Source of the DNA: AC-69 sp036519575
Lineage (GTDB): Bacteria; Actinomycetota; UBA4738; HRBIN12
DNA length: 25,940 bases
Direction: 5' to 3'
Assembly (NCBI GenBank): GCA_036519575.1
Contig: DATDKZ010000054.1
Location: 1 to 25,940, forward strand
The notes beneath the pieces were generated by a model. That model was not told the DNA's origin, searched no databases, and saw nothing but the letters and a program-made list of their open reading frames with translations. The translations under genes and the position numbers were made by a program. Shown here one piece after another: positions 1 to 8,475 of this stretch (the first letter of the stretch is position 1; every line of letters begins with the position of its first letter).

Positions 1-1458
1 CTGATGGCCAAGGCCATCGCCGGTGCCTCCAGTGTGCCGATCCTGGTCGCCGACGGGAGCCGGTTCCAAGCGATGTTCTTCGGAATCGGGAACATGAAGG
101 TTCGGCGGATGTTCTCGCGAGCCCGGGCTATGTCAGACAAGTACGGTGGCTGCGTGATCTTCGTCGACGAGCTCGATGCTCTCGGCGGCACCCGAGGAGG
201 CATCTCACAACAGTCCGTGGAATACGACAGGCCGTCCGGGCCGCACAAGGTCATCGCCGGTATGGGGATGGGCGGTGGGGGCATGGGCATCGTGAACGAG
301 CTGCTGGTCAACATGGACGGGTTCGTGGCGCCGAGGGGCCTGTGGCGGCACGTCCGCCGGATCCTCGGTCTCGGCCGGCCGAAGGTCCCCTTCTACAACA
401 TCCTCGTCATCGGAGCCACCAACCGCGCCCTCTCGCTCGACCCCGCGCTCCTTCGGCCGGGGCGGTTCGATCGGAAGATCCACGTCGGTCTTCCCGACGG
501 CGACGGTCGCGAGGATATCGCCCAGTACTACCTGGCGAAGGTGCGCCACGAGCCCACGGACGTCAAGAAGCTGGGGCGCATGACCAAAGGCTACTCACCG
601 GCGATGATCCAGAACATCGTGAACGAGGCGCTGATCTTCGCCCTCCAGGACAGTCGCGATGCGTTGCGGTGGGACGACTTGTGGCAGGCCAAGCTCGTCG
701 AGGAGATCGGCCTCAAGCAACCAGTGAAGCTGACACCTCGGGAGAAGGAGATGACCGCGGTCCACGAGGCGGGACACGCGGTCGCCTCGTACACGTTGGA
801 GAAGGGCGAATTCCAGATCCAGGTCATCACCATCCAGAAGCGCGAGCACGCTCTGGGCCTGGTCCACGGGCAGGAGATCGAGGAGCTCTATAGCAAGACC
901 CAGCGTCAGATCCTGGCTGACATCCAGGTCTCTCTGGCCGGTCTGGTCGCCGAGGAGATCTGGATCGGTCAGACCACGACGGGTCCGAGCGCTGACCTGG
1001 CCAACGCGACCCGGAATGCGGCGGCCTACGTCGGGCTATACGGCATGGGCAAGAGCCTCATCTCGGTGGCCGCGATGCCCCCTACCATGATGGACGGGGA
1101 CCCCATTCGCGCCATCCTGTCCGATCCCGAGCGCAGGAAGGAGATGGACGCGCTCCTCGACGACTGCCGGGGAAGGGTCAAGAAGGTACTCCTTCAAAAG
1201 CGGCACGCGGTGGAAGGCGTTCGCGACGCGCTGATCGAGCGCGAGGAGCTGATCGGCGACGAGATCGAGGCCCTCATGGCCGAGCTCGGCGAGCGCGAGC
1301 CCATCGAGATCCCCGTCGGAGTCCTGACCGGGAACGGGCAGCAGTTCGGCCGGCCGGCGGCCATCGGATCGGGCGTTGGCGATGGCGACGGACAAGCACC
1401 GGGGCCCTCGGGCAACGGGCCCACCGGCCAGGCGCCGCCCCGACCCGACCTGCCGTAG
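1..1458 (+). CDS. Divergent FtsH-like AAA+ membrane zinc metalloprotease, 5'-truncated by the window edge
   Basis: The frame is open from base 1, and the Walker A motif and any membrane segments lie upstream of the window. Residues are numbered from the Met at base 4. A pore-loop-like FFG (25-27), Walker B ending in DELDA (55-59), a second region of homology with GATNR and LLRPGRFDR (arginine finger), and the M41 zinc motif HEAGH (254-258) are all visible. Asp331 in a DLANAT context is the expected third zinc ligand. FtsH family members are ATP-dependent proteases that degrade membrane and misfolded proteins. The stretch between Walker B and the second region of homology is longer than in canonical FtsH: it contains a Gly/Met-rich piece and a basic piece. 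The C-terminus is a Gly/Pro-rich tail. It is clearly FtsH-related but not the standard housekeeping form. It precedes cysS on the same strand. Confidence 0.88.
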   Translation: MMAKAIAGASSVPILVADGSRFQAMFFGIGNMKVRRMFSRARAMSDKYGGCVIFVDELDALGGTRGGISQQSVEYDRPSGPHKVIAGMGMGGGGMGIVNELLVNMDGFVAPRGLWRHVRRILGLGRPKVPFYNILVIGATNRALSLDPALLRPGRFDRKIHVGLPDGDGREDIAQYYLAKVRHEPTDVKKLGRMTKGYSPAMIQNIVNEALIFALQDSRDALRWDDLWQAKLVEEIGLKQPVKLTPREKEMTAVHEAGHAVASYTLEKGEFQIQVITIQKREHALGLVHGQEIEELYSKTQRQILADIQVSLAGLVAEEIWIGQTTTGPSADLANATRNAAAYVGLYGMGKSLISVAAMPPTMMDGDPIRAILSDPERRKEMDALLDDCRGRVKKVLLQKRHAVEGVRDALIEREELIGDEIEALMAELGEREPIEIPVGVLTGNGQQFGRPAAIGSGVGDGDGQAPGPSGNGPTGQAPPRPDLP

Positions 1459-1486
1459 CGGAGCATCCCAGCTCGGGTGCCACGGT

Positions 1487-1492
1487 TATGCT
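1487..1492 (+). promoter_or_regulatory. -10 box TATGCT of cysS (predicted leaderless)
   Basis: TATGCT fits TANNNT and is followed by 7 bases and then GTG at 1500. A transcript would start at or next to that GTG. No convincing -35 box is seen. An ATG at 1488 lies inside this box and could not be translated from this promoter. Confidence 0.5.
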
Positions 1493-1499
1493 GGCACCC

Positions 1500-2891
1500 G
1501 TGCGCCTGTACAACACGCTGACTCGCCGCGTCGACGAGATCGTGCCCATCGACGACCGCAAGATCGGCATGTATTCGTGCGGCCCCACCGTTTATCGGTA
1601 CGTCCACATCGGTAACCTTCGGACCTTCCTGTTGGCGGACCTGCTCCGCCGAGCCCTGGAGTTCGAGGGCTACGAGGTCAACCAGGTCATGAACATCACC
1701 GACGTGGGGCACATGACCGATGAAGTCTCCGATGCCGGTCGCGACAAGATGGACCTGGCCGTCGCCGACGAGGGCCTGTCCCCCAAGGAGATCGCCCAGA
1801 AATACACCCAGGCGTTCCTGGACGACACTGAGGCCATCGGCATCAAGGGGGTCCACCTCTACCCCGCGGCCACCGAGCACATCCCCGAGATGATCGAGCT
1901 CACGGAGCGCCTGATTCACCACGGCCACGCCTACGAGGTCGACGGGACGGTCTACTACGATGTCCGATCGTTCCCCGAATACGGCAAGCTCTCCGGCAAC
2001 ACGCTCGACAAGCTCCGGGCGGGCCATCGCCAGGATCTGGAGGTCGACCCGAACAAGCGCCACCCGGAGGACTTCGCCCTGTGGAAGAAGGCTGGGCCCA
2101 GCCGGCTGATGAAGTGGGACAGCCCATGGGGCGAGGGGTTCCCCGGATGGCACATCGAGTGCTCGGCCATGTCCATGAAGTACCTGGGCGAGCGGTTCGA
2201 CATCCACACCGGTGGGGTCGATCTGATCTTCCCCCATCACGAGGACGAGATCGCCCAATCGGAGGGCGCCGTGGGCCACGAGGTGATCTCGACATGGGTC
2301 CACGGGGGGTTCCTCCGATTGAAGGAACAGAAGATGGCCAAGTCCTCGGGCAACATCATTCGGATCGGGGACCTCGAGGCGCTGGATATCGACCCCCTAT
2401 CCTTCCGGTACCTCACGTTCGAGACCCGGTATCGAAGGGAGATGGACTTCTCCGAAGACGCGCTCCGGGCGGCCGACACCACGGTCAAGCGCTTGCGACA
2501 GCGGATGGCCGACTGGGGCGGCCCCGCCGAGCGCCTGGGCTCGGTGGCCAAGACGTTCGACGAGCGGTTCCGCGACGCGGTTGGCGACGACCTGGACATG
2601 CCGAGGGCCCTGGTGATCCTGAACGAGCTGGCGTCGTCACAGGCCGTTCCCGACCCGGAGAAGTACTCGTTGGTCTCGTCGTGGGACCAGGTGATGGGTC
2701 TCGACGCGGAGCGGGACGCTCGCGCGGGGTGGCAGCCGAGCGACGAGGTCGCGGCACTCGTCGCCGAGCGGGACACCGCCAGGGCCAGCAAGGACTTCGC
2801 CACCGCCGATCGGGTTCGCGACCGGCTCCAGGAACTTGGCCTGGAGGTCATGGACACTCCGGAGGGCACCCGAGTCCGCCCTCGGATCTGA
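1500..2891 (+). CDS. cysS: Cysteinyl-tRNA synthetase
   Basis: This class I aminoacyl-tRNA synthetase charges tRNA-Cys with cysteine in the cytoplasm. The HIGH-type signature is HIGN in the context GPTVYRYVHIGNLRTF, about residue 36 from the GTG. The catalytic loop signature is KMAKS, about residues 278-282. The zinc and cysteine-binding stretches ECSAMSMKYLG and GGVDLIFPHHEDEIAQSEG are present. The C-terminus has the usual CysRS helix pair ending near EVMDTPEGTRVRP. Length is 463 residues, normal for the family. GTG 1500 is preferred over ATG 1488 because family members begin a residue or two before LYNTLTR and because the -10 box covers the ATG. MshC, the mycothiol ligase paralogue, has different signatures and is excluded. 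The gene converges with the M24 peptidase gene across 60 bases. Confidence 0.96.
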   Translation: MRLYNTLTRRVDEIVPIDDRKIGMYSCGPTVYRYVHIGNLRTFLLADLLRRALEFEGYEVNQVMNITDVGHMTDEVSDAGRDKMDLAVADEGLSPKEIAQKYTQAFLDDTEAIGIKGVHLYPAATEHIPEMIELTERLIHHGHAYEVDGTVYYDVRSFPEYGKLSGNTLDKLRAGHRQDLEVDPNKRHPEDFALWKKAGPSRLMKWDSPWGEGFPGWHIECSAMSMKYLGERFDIHTGGVDLIFPHHEDEIAQSEGAVGHEVISTWVHGGFLRLKEQKMAKSSGNIIRIGDLEALDIDPLSFRYLTFETRYRREMDFSEDALRAADTTVKRLRQRMADWGGPAERLGSVAKTFDERFRDAVGDDLDMPRALVILNELASSQAVPDPEKYSLVSSWDQVMGLDAERDARAGWQPSDEVAALVAERDTARASKDFATADRVRDRLQELGLEVMDTPEGTRVRPRI

Positions 2892-2951
2892 GGCTGCCCA
2901 AAGGTCCAGCCGCCCGCGGCCCCGGGCCTTCACCCCACGGCTGCGAGAGGG

Positions 2952-4061
2952 CTACCGCACGGTCAGGGGCGACCGCGGCGCGTCGTTCAATCGCCTCGCA
3001 CCGTCGGCGGTGACCGCGACGATGTCCTCGATCCGCACGCCGAACCGGTCCGGGAGGTAGATGCCCGGTTCGATCGAGAAGGTCATTCCGGCCTCGAGCT
3101 TCGTTCGATTGCCGGTGACGATGTACGGGGGCTCGTGGAGTTCCAGGCCGATCCCGTGACCGGTTCGGTGGATGAACCACTGGCCGTAGCCTGCGTCGTC
3201 GATCACGTCGCGGGCTGCCCGGTCGACCTCCTCGGCCCGGGCACCCGGGCGCACAGCGTCGAACGCCGCCTGCTGGGCCCGCCCGACGACGTCGTGAACC
3301 AGATCGAACTCGTTCGGCGGCTCGCCGACGATCACGGTCCGCGTGATGTCCGAGAAGTAGCCGTCGAGGCGCCCCCCGAAATCCAGCACCACCGCATCGC
3401 CATTCGCCATGACCCGCTCCCCCGCCTCGTGATGGGGTGACGCGCCGTTCGGACCCGAGGCCACGATGGTGAAGTCAGCGGTTCGGTGGCCGTGCCGGCG
3501 GAGGGCTTCGGCCAGGTCCGCCGCGACCTCGGCCTCCCGGCGGCCGGTGAACTGCACGAGAACGATGTCGGCGAAGGCGGCGTCGGCGGCCGACGCCGCC
3601 TTCGCCAGCGACGCGAGCTCCTCCTCGTCTTTCACCGCACGGAGCGGCGACATGGCCCGGCCAGCGGCGACGAACGTACGGCCCGCCGACGACTCCTGGA
3701 GGCCAAGGACGTGTGAGGCCCACGTTTGGTCAGTGACGGCCAGCCGGCCCGGCGGGAGGAGCCCGGCCCCAACCGCATACGGGTCCTCGGCGTCGGCCCA
3801 GCCGAGAACCTCGATCTGGTCGGCGGCCGGCGACGCCAGCGCCGCCGGCCGCTCCAGGAGCGGCACGAGCAGGACCGGGTCGCGCCCCGGCGCGATCACC
3901 AGCAGGGTGAGCCGCTCGAGGGGAGGCGGCGCGTGGCCCGTCAGGTAGAAGAGATCCGGTCCCGGCGTGACCAGCAGCGCGCCCAGGCCGGCTTCACCTG
4001 TCACCCGCGCCGCGCGGTCCAGCCGCTCGGCGTGGCGACCTGCGCCCGTGCCGCCGGTCAC
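2952..4061 (-). CDS. pepQ: M24-family Xaa-Pro dipeptidase / aminopeptidase-like metallopeptidase
   Basis: This is a 369-residue 'pita-bread' metallopeptidase. It has an N-terminal creatinase-like domain (about 1-135) and a C-terminal M24 domain. All five expected metal ligands are visible: Asp227 (LDFGG), Asp238 (SDITRT), His302 (RTGHGIGLELHEPP), Glu331 (SIEPGIY) and Glu345 (VRIEDI). The family removes or cleaves residues next to proline, probably in the cytosol, since no signal peptide is seen. The GTG start overlaps the TGA of the upstream lipid kinase as GTGA, so translation is probably coupled. A longer open frame continues upstream, but that part only shadows the kinase gene. By memory, PepE (Rv2089c) occupies a similar place near helY in M. 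tuberculosis. Exact substrate preference cannot be told; the symbol is a family label. Confidence 0.88.
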   Translation of the reverse strand: MTGGTGAGRHAERLDRAARVTGEAGLGALLVTPGPDLFYLTGHAPPPLERLTLLVIAPGRDPVLLVPLLERPAALASPAADQIEVLGWADAEDPYAVGAGLLPPGRLAVTDQTWASHVLGLQESSAGRTFVAAGRAMSPLRAVKDEEELASLAKAASAADAAFADIVLVQFTGRREAEVAADLAEALRRHGHRTADFTIVASGPNGASPHHEAGERVMANGDAVVLDFGGRLDGYFSDITRTVIVGEPPNEFDLVHDVVGRAQQAAFDAVRPGARAEEVDRAARDVIDDAGYGQWFIHRTGHGIGLELHEPPYIVTGNRTKLEAGMTFSIEPGIYLPDRFGVRIEDIVAVTADGARRLNDAPRSPLTVR

Positions 4062-4990
4062 AGCTTCATCAGGAGGGCCTGCGGGACGACCTCGAACGTC
4101 GCCGGGGTGGATCCCAGGACCTCCCCGTCGGCCTCGATGGGAAGCGGCCTGTCCGCGTCCACTTCGAGAGCCTCCTTCACCCGGAACTCCGCGACCCGAG
4201 GGTGCGGGAGGTGCTCCCCCCGGTAGACCTTCGGCAGGAGAGTGAACGAGTCCGACTTCGGTCCCTTGAAGATCAACACGTCGAGGACGCCGTCGCCGGG
4301 GTATGAGCGAGGTGAGATCTTCATCCCTCCCCCGTAGTACTGGCAGTTGCCAACGATCACCATGAGGCCGGGCCCCTCGTAGTCCTTCTGGTCGGCTCGG
4401 ACCTTCAGCTTGGCCAGGTTGAACCGGGGAAGCGTCAGCCAGAACCCGAAGAAGTACTTCGCTTGGCCGAGTGAGACGGGAAGCCGGTCGGCCCGGGCAG
4501 CCACCGCCGCCCCCAGCCCGGCCTCCGCAACATTGGGGAAGTACCGAACCTGTCGCTCCCCGTTCGAGGAGCCCACATACGTGATCTTGCCCACATCGAG
4601 GGGATACGTGTTCTCCCCCAGCAGGTGATGGCACGACCGGGTGACATCGCCGGGGAGGCCGAACGTCCGCACGAAGTCGCACCCCGAGCCGGCGGCGACC
4701 ACGCCGAGCACCGGCTGCGGCACGATGGTGGTCCCGTCCTGGCCGAACATCCCATTCACGACCTCGTGCACCGTTCCGTCGCCTCCCACCGCGACGACGA
4801 ATCGGCCGCCGCTCGACAGGGCCTCACGGGCGAACCGGGTGGCATCACCTGGCCCCTCGGTTCGCAGGAGCCGGTACGCGAGCCCCCGGGCCTGGAGCGT
4901 GCGCTCGAGCTCGGGGATCTCCTGACCCACGCGCCGCCGGCCCGCGTGAGGGTTCACGATGACCGTGAGCTCTCCGAAGGGGCTCCCCAT
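4058..4990 (-). CDS. dagK: Diacylglycerol kinase-family (YegS/DagK-type) lipid kinase
   Basis: This 310-residue protein has the DAGK catalytic fold signatures: VNPHAG at residues 13-18 and the nucleotide-binding GGDGT at 69-73, followed by VHEVVNG. The C-terminal half contains GLMVIVGNCQYYGGGM and PGDGVLDVLIF, typical of the YegS/DgkB group. Members phosphorylate diacylglycerol or a related lipid at the inner face of the membrane. There is no transmembrane segment, as expected for this soluble family. The ATG start follows a TAGGAT -10 box by 9 bases, so the mRNA leader would be very short. The stop overlaps the GTG of the M24 peptidase gene. The actual lipid substrate (diacylglycerol, sphingoid base or phosphatidylinositol precursor) cannot be decided from sequence. 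Confidence 0.9.
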   Translation of the reverse strand: MGSPFGELTVIVNPHAGRRRVGQEIPELERTLQARGLAYRLLRTEGPGDATRFAREALSSGGRFVVAVGGDGTVHEVVNGMFGQDGTTIVPQPVLGVVAAGSGCDFVRTFGLPGDVTRSCHHLLGENTYPLDVGKITYVGSSNGERQVRYFPNVAEAGLGAAVAARADRLPVSLGQAKYFFGFWLTLPRFNLAKLKVRADQKDYEGPGLMVIVGNCQYYGGGMKISPRSYPGDGVLDVLIFKGPKSDSFTLLPKVYRGEHLPHPRVAEFRVKEALEVDADRPLPIEADGEVLGSTPATFEVVPQALLMKL

Positions 4991-4999
4991 GGCTGGTGC

Positions 5000-5005
5000 A
5001 TCCTA
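5000..5005 (-). promoter_or_regulatory. -10 box TAGGAT of the lipid kinase gene
   Basis: Read on the minus strand, TAGGAT matches TANNNT. Nine bases separate it from the ATG at 4990, predicting a leader of zero to about three bases. No -35 is evident. It sits in the 62-base gap between helY and the kinase. Confidence 0.4.
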
Positions 5006-5052
5006 CCCACCGGGCCCACCGGCCCGTCTGGATCGGGCACGACCTCTACGCG

Positions 5053-7707
5053 TCAGACGCCGGTGTACGAGACGACGCCGCGATTCACCGATTCGATGGC
5101 CTGGTGGGCAAGCTCGGCGGTCCGGGCGGAGGCCACCTCCTCGATCTGGCGGAGGAGGTCCAGCAATTGTTTGCAGTTGCGCACGAAGTCGCCGGGCGCC
5201 AACCCGGTCTCCGCCAGCACGTCCTGGAGGGGCTTGCCCTCTGCCCACTGGAAGACCGAAGTAGCGAAGCCCGCCTCGAGCTCCCGACACAACTCGACGT
5301 GGTGCGAGTCCTCCGACCGCCGGATGCGACGCCAAAGCCGATCCAACCGTTGGTACCGCTCCGCCGTGTCGGCGGTCGGCATGTCCGCCTGCCGCGGCAC
5401 GCGTTCCCGCGACTCGTACACCACCGTGGAAACCAGCGCTGCCGTCTCCGCGGGCGACAGGCTGGTGACAAGCCCCTCGCCCAGCGCTTCGGCCACCAGG
5501 ATGTCGCCCTCGCCGTAGATGCGGGAGAGGACATCGCCCTTGGGAAGGATGGCGAAATCCCTCACGTAGCCCAGCTCTTCAAGGACCCCGAGCACCCGCT
5601 CGAACTGCCGCGCGAGCGTCTCGGTCCGTGTCTTGACCCGTCGTTCGATCCCCCGCAGCCGCTGCTCGACCTGGCTGGCCCGAACTGCCCACCGCTCGTG
5701 GGTCGGCCGGTCGGGGCAGGCGTGGCAGGGGTGCCGGGACGCCAGCTCCTCCAGCCGGGCCGCCTCGCGCTGGGCCCGTGCGTCCAGGCGGTCTCTCCGC
5801 TGCTTCGGCGGCCGAACGTCCAGGGCCACGAGGCGCGCCGCCAGGTCACGGCGGAACCGGGCGCTCCGGGCGCTCCCCGAACGCGGCAGCGGGATCTTCG
5901 TCAAGACGATCGGGGGCTCCTCGAAGTCGCGGACGGACAACCGGAAGAACTTCCGGTCCTGGGCCAGGACGGTCGGCCGGCCCTCGCGTGAGGACAGCAC
6001 GACGGCCAGACCGCGGCGCCTGGCGCGAGCGACGAAGATCACGTCGCCCGGCCGGAGGGCCGCCAGGGCGTGGCGGACCGCGTCGGTGCGGACGCGCTCT
6101 CGGCCCTTGTGGGCCTCTTCCCGGATCTGCTCGGCCTTCTCCCGGAGCCGCCAGTACTCGGCGAAGTCGCCCAGATGGCAGTGCATCTGCTCGCGATACC
6201 CGGCCAGGTCGGCGGTGTCTCGCTCGATCTCACGCTCCATGGCGACTACCCCCCGGTCCGCCAGGAACTGGGCGAAGGAGGAGTTCAGCAGGCGATGGGC
6301 CTGCTCCCTCGTGTAGTTGCGGACGAGGTTCACCGCCATGTTGTACGAGGGCCGGAACGACGACGAGAGCTCGTACGTTCGCGTGCTCGCGAGCGAGGCC
6401 ACGCGCTCAAAAGGCACCTGCCGCTGGAACACCACCACGGCATGCCCGATCTCGTCGATCCCCCTCCGGCCGGCCCGCCCCGTGAGTTGCGTGTACTCCC
6501 CAGGCGTGAGGAGCTCGTGCCGTTCCCCCGAGAACTTCCACAGGTCTTCGATGACCACCGTCTTGGCCGGCATGTTGATCCCGAGCGACAGGGTTTCCGT
6601 GGCGAACACCACCTTCACCTCTCCCGCCTTGAACAGCTCCTCCACGGTCTCCTTGAACACCGGCAGCATCCCCGCGTGGTGGGCTGCGATCCCGGCCGAC
6701 AGGGCCTCGCGGAACTCGTAGAACCCCAGCGTCTCCAGGTCCTCCTCTGCCATCCAGGCCACCCGCATGTCGGCGAACTCCCGGATCCGGTCGGCCTCCT
6801 CTCGCGTGGTCAGGCGGATCCCCGCGTCCATCAGCCACTCCACGCTCCGGTCGCAGCCCGCCCGGCTGAAGACGAAGTAGATGGCCGGCAGCATCTCGTT
6901 CTGGTCCAGGACCTCCACGACCTCCTCTCGGCGAGGCACATACACACGCCGGTGGCCCTCACGAGGCCGGGGGATGCGTTGGTGCTGCGCCGCGCCCGAG
7001 GACCGCCGGTAGTACGTGTGGTACCGGACCTCCTGCTGGTCCAGAGAGACGATGTACGGGTTGGGCAGCGCCTCGCCGTCCTGCTGCACATGCATCGGGT
7101 GCAGCTCGTGGCCGATCAGGTAGTGGTGCTCGAGCGGCACCGGTCGCCGTTCCTCGATGACCACCCTGGTCGGGCCACGGAGGGTTCCGATCCATTCGCC
7201 GAACTCCTCCGCGTTGGAGATCGTGGCCGATAGGCACACGACTGGGACCGACAGCGGAAGGTGGATCAGGACCTCCTCCCACACGGCGCCGCGGTATGGG
7301 TCCTGGAGGTAGTGGACCTCGTCCAGGACCACACAGGACAGGCCGAGGAGCGTCGGGCTCTTCTCGTAGAGCATGTTGCGGAGTACCTCGGTGGTCATCA
7401 CGACCACCGGGGCCTCGGAGTTGATCGAGTTGTCCCCGGTGAGCAGCCCCACTTTTGCGGCGCCGTACCGGGCCACCAGGTCACCGAACTTCTGGTTCGA
7501 CAACGCCTTGAGCGGCGTCGTGTAGAAGGCCTTGCTCCCCAGGTCCAGGGCCCGCTCCACCGCGAACTCGGCGACCACGGTCTTCCCCGAGCCGGTGGGG
7601 GCCGCGACCAGCACGGACTCGCCGGAGTCCAATGCCTCGATGGCTTCGACCTGGAAATCGTCCAGCTCGAACGGGTACCGGGCGGCGAAACGTTTGGGAT
7701 CGGTCAC
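5053..7707 (-). CDS. helY: Ski2/Mtr4-like superfamily 2 DEAD/DEAH-box helicase
   Basis: This 884-residue protein is close to the roughly 900 residues of actinobacterial HelY. It has Walker A AAPTGSGKT (35-43), motif Ia-like TPLKALSNQKF, motif II DEVH (129-132), motif III CLSATISNAEEF, HAGMLP and ATETLSLGINMPA (motif V region), and motif VI QLTGRAGRRG (about 406-415). The long C-terminal part has a central region and ends in a DSHCT-like helical domain typical of Ski2-like RNA helicases. Members unwind RNA or RNA/DNA in an ATP-dependent way; the exact cellular role of HelY is poorly defined. The GTG start lies 7 bases after a TAGACT box, predicting a leaderless mRNA. A CxxCxxR piece (HPCHACPDRPTHERW) in the C-terminal half is a possible metal site. 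Position next to tat genes agrees with remembered mycobacterial synteny. Confidence 0.92.
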   Translation of the reverse strand: MTDPKRFAARYPFELDDFQVEAIEALDSGESVLVAAPTGSGKTVVAEFAVERALDLGSKAFYTTPLKALSNQKFGDLVARYGAAKVGLLTGDNSINSEAPVVVMTTEVLRNMLYEKSPTLLGLSCVVLDEVHYLQDPYRGAVWEEVLIHLPLSVPVVCLSATISNAEEFGEWIGTLRGPTRVVIEERRPVPLEHHYLIGHELHPMHVQQDGEALPNPYIVSLDQQEVRYHTYYRRSSGAAQHQRIPRPREGHRRVYVPRREEVVEVLDQNEMLPAIYFVFSRAGCDRSVEWLMDAGIRLTTREEADRIREFADMRVAWMAEEDLETLGFYEFREALSAGIAAHHAGMLPVFKETVEELFKAGEVKVVFATETLSLGINMPAKTVVIEDLWKFSGERHELLTPGEYTQLTGRAGRRGIDEIGHAVVVFQRQVPFERVASLASTRTYELSSSFRPSYNMAVNLVRNYTREQAHRLLNSSFAQFLADRGVVAMEREIERDTADLAGYREQMHCHLGDFAEYWRLREKAEQIREEAHKGRERVRTDAVRHALAALRPGDVIFVARARRRGLAVVLSSREGRPTVLAQDRKFFRLSVRDFEEPPIVLTKIPLPRSGSARSARFRRDLAARLVALDVRPPKQRRDRLDARAQREAARLEELASRHPCHACPDRPTHERWAVRASQVEQRLRGIERRVKTRTETLARQFERVLGVLEELGYVRDFAILPKGDVLSRIYGEGDILVAEALGEGLVTSLSPAETAALVSTVVYESRERVPRQADMPTADTAERYQRLDRLWRRIRRSEDSHHVELCRELEAGFATSVFQWAEGKPLQDVLAETGLAPGDFVRNCKQLLDLLRQIEEVASARTAELAHQAIESVNRGVVSYTGV

Positions 7708-7714
7708 ATCGCCA

Positions 7715-7720
7715 AGTCTA
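7715..7720 (-). promoter_or_regulatory. -10 box TAGACT of helY (predicted leaderless)
   Basis: TAGACT on the minus strand is followed by TGGCGAT (7 bases) and then the GTG start. An ATG that overlaps the GTG is followed at once by TGA and cannot be the start. The box lies in the 27-base gap after the hydrolase gene, so helY can be transcribed separately. Confidence 0.5.
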
Positions 7721-7734
7721 CGGGTGACGCTGCC

Positions 7735-8475
7735 TTACCCTCGAAGGCCTCCCCGCTCCACGAGCTCCTCGACCGCGCCGGAGAACGTATCCGGTTGTTC
7801 CAGGTTGGACAGATGGCCTGCGCCCTCGATCACCAGGAGAGTGGCTCCGGGGATGGCGTGGGCCACGGGCGCGGACACCGCCGACGGGATGAGCGTGTCG
7901 TCCGTCGAGGTGATCACCAGGGTGGGGACATCGATCCCCGGGAGATCGGGGCGAGAGTCCGGTCGCTCGGCCATGCCGAGGGACGCCGCGGCGATGGCGT
8001 CCGCGGGCTGATCGGCGATCAGCCGGCGGACGTACGCCCAGAGCTCCTCGGGGGCCCCCTGCGACAAGAGCGGGGGTGGCGTCTCCACCAAGAAGCCATT
8101 CCCCTCGCGCCGCAGTCGTTCGGCGAGGGCCCGGCGGCCGGCGGCTCCCTCATCAGTGTCCTGTTCCGCTCGCGTGTTGGCCAGGACGAGGCCGGCGAAC
8201 CGGTGTCGCGCCCGTCGCCACAGCTCGAATGCGACGTAGCCGCCCATCGACAGGCCGCAGACGACGGCCCGGTCCACACCGGCGCGGTCGAGCTCGGCCA
8301 GCACCCGGTCGGCGGCCGCGCCCATCGTCATCACCTCGCCCGCGGGCTCGGTGCCCCCGAAGCCGGGAAGATGCGGGGCGATCACCGGCAGGACGCCGGA
8401 GAAGGCCGAGAGCTGGGCTTCCCACATCCTCGCGTCGAGCGGGAAGGCGTGGAGCAGGACCAGGCCGTCAGTCAC
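7735..8475 (-). CDS. Alpha/beta-fold hydrolase
   Basis: This 246-residue alpha/beta hydrolase has the nucleophile elbow GLSMGG with Ser76, a likely acid at Asp192 or Asp193 in TSTDDTLIP, and the catalytic His221 in GAGHLSN. An oxyanion-hole-type HAFPLDARMW is near residues 9-18. It has the size and cap-domain length of small esterases, enol-lactone hydrolases and similar cytosolic enzymes, and there is no signal peptide. The GTG start overlaps the TGA of the upstream gene as GTGA (8472-8475), so it is probably coupled to that membrane-anchored protein. The open frame extends further upstream but only as a shadow of that gene. The substrate cannot be inferred. Confidence 0.85.
   Translation of the reverse strand: MTDGLVLLHAFPLDARMWEAQLSAFSGVLPVIAPHLPGFGGTEPAGEVMTMGAAADRVLAELDRAGVDRAVVCGLSMGGYVAFELWRRARHRFAGLVLANTRAEQDTDEGAAGRRALAERLRREGNGFLVETPPPLLSQGAPEELWAYVRRLIADQPADAIAAASLGMAERPDSRPDLPGIDVPTLVITSTDDTLIPSAVSAPVAHAIPGATLLVIEGAGHLSNLEQPDTFSGAVEELVERGGLRG

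Noticed and set aside
1488..1490. ATG start for cysS four codons upstream of GTG 1500
   Set aside because: It lies inside the proposed -10 box and adds residues that CysRS proteins do not have before LYNTLTR.
1500..2891. MshC (mycothiol ligase) instead of CysRS
   Set aside because: The HIGN and KMAKS contexts, the full length and the C-terminal helix pair are those of CysRS.
2892..2951. Bidirectional terminator between cysS and the M24 peptidase gene
   Set aside because: Several short GC stems (for example GCCCG/CGGGC) compete with each other and no U-tract follows, so none is convincing.
2081..3013. Long overlapping open frames on both strands, such as those opposite or within cysS, tatC and pafA
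   Set aside because: They are Arg/Pro/Gly-rich shadow frames typical of GC-rich DNA and contain no recognisable domains.
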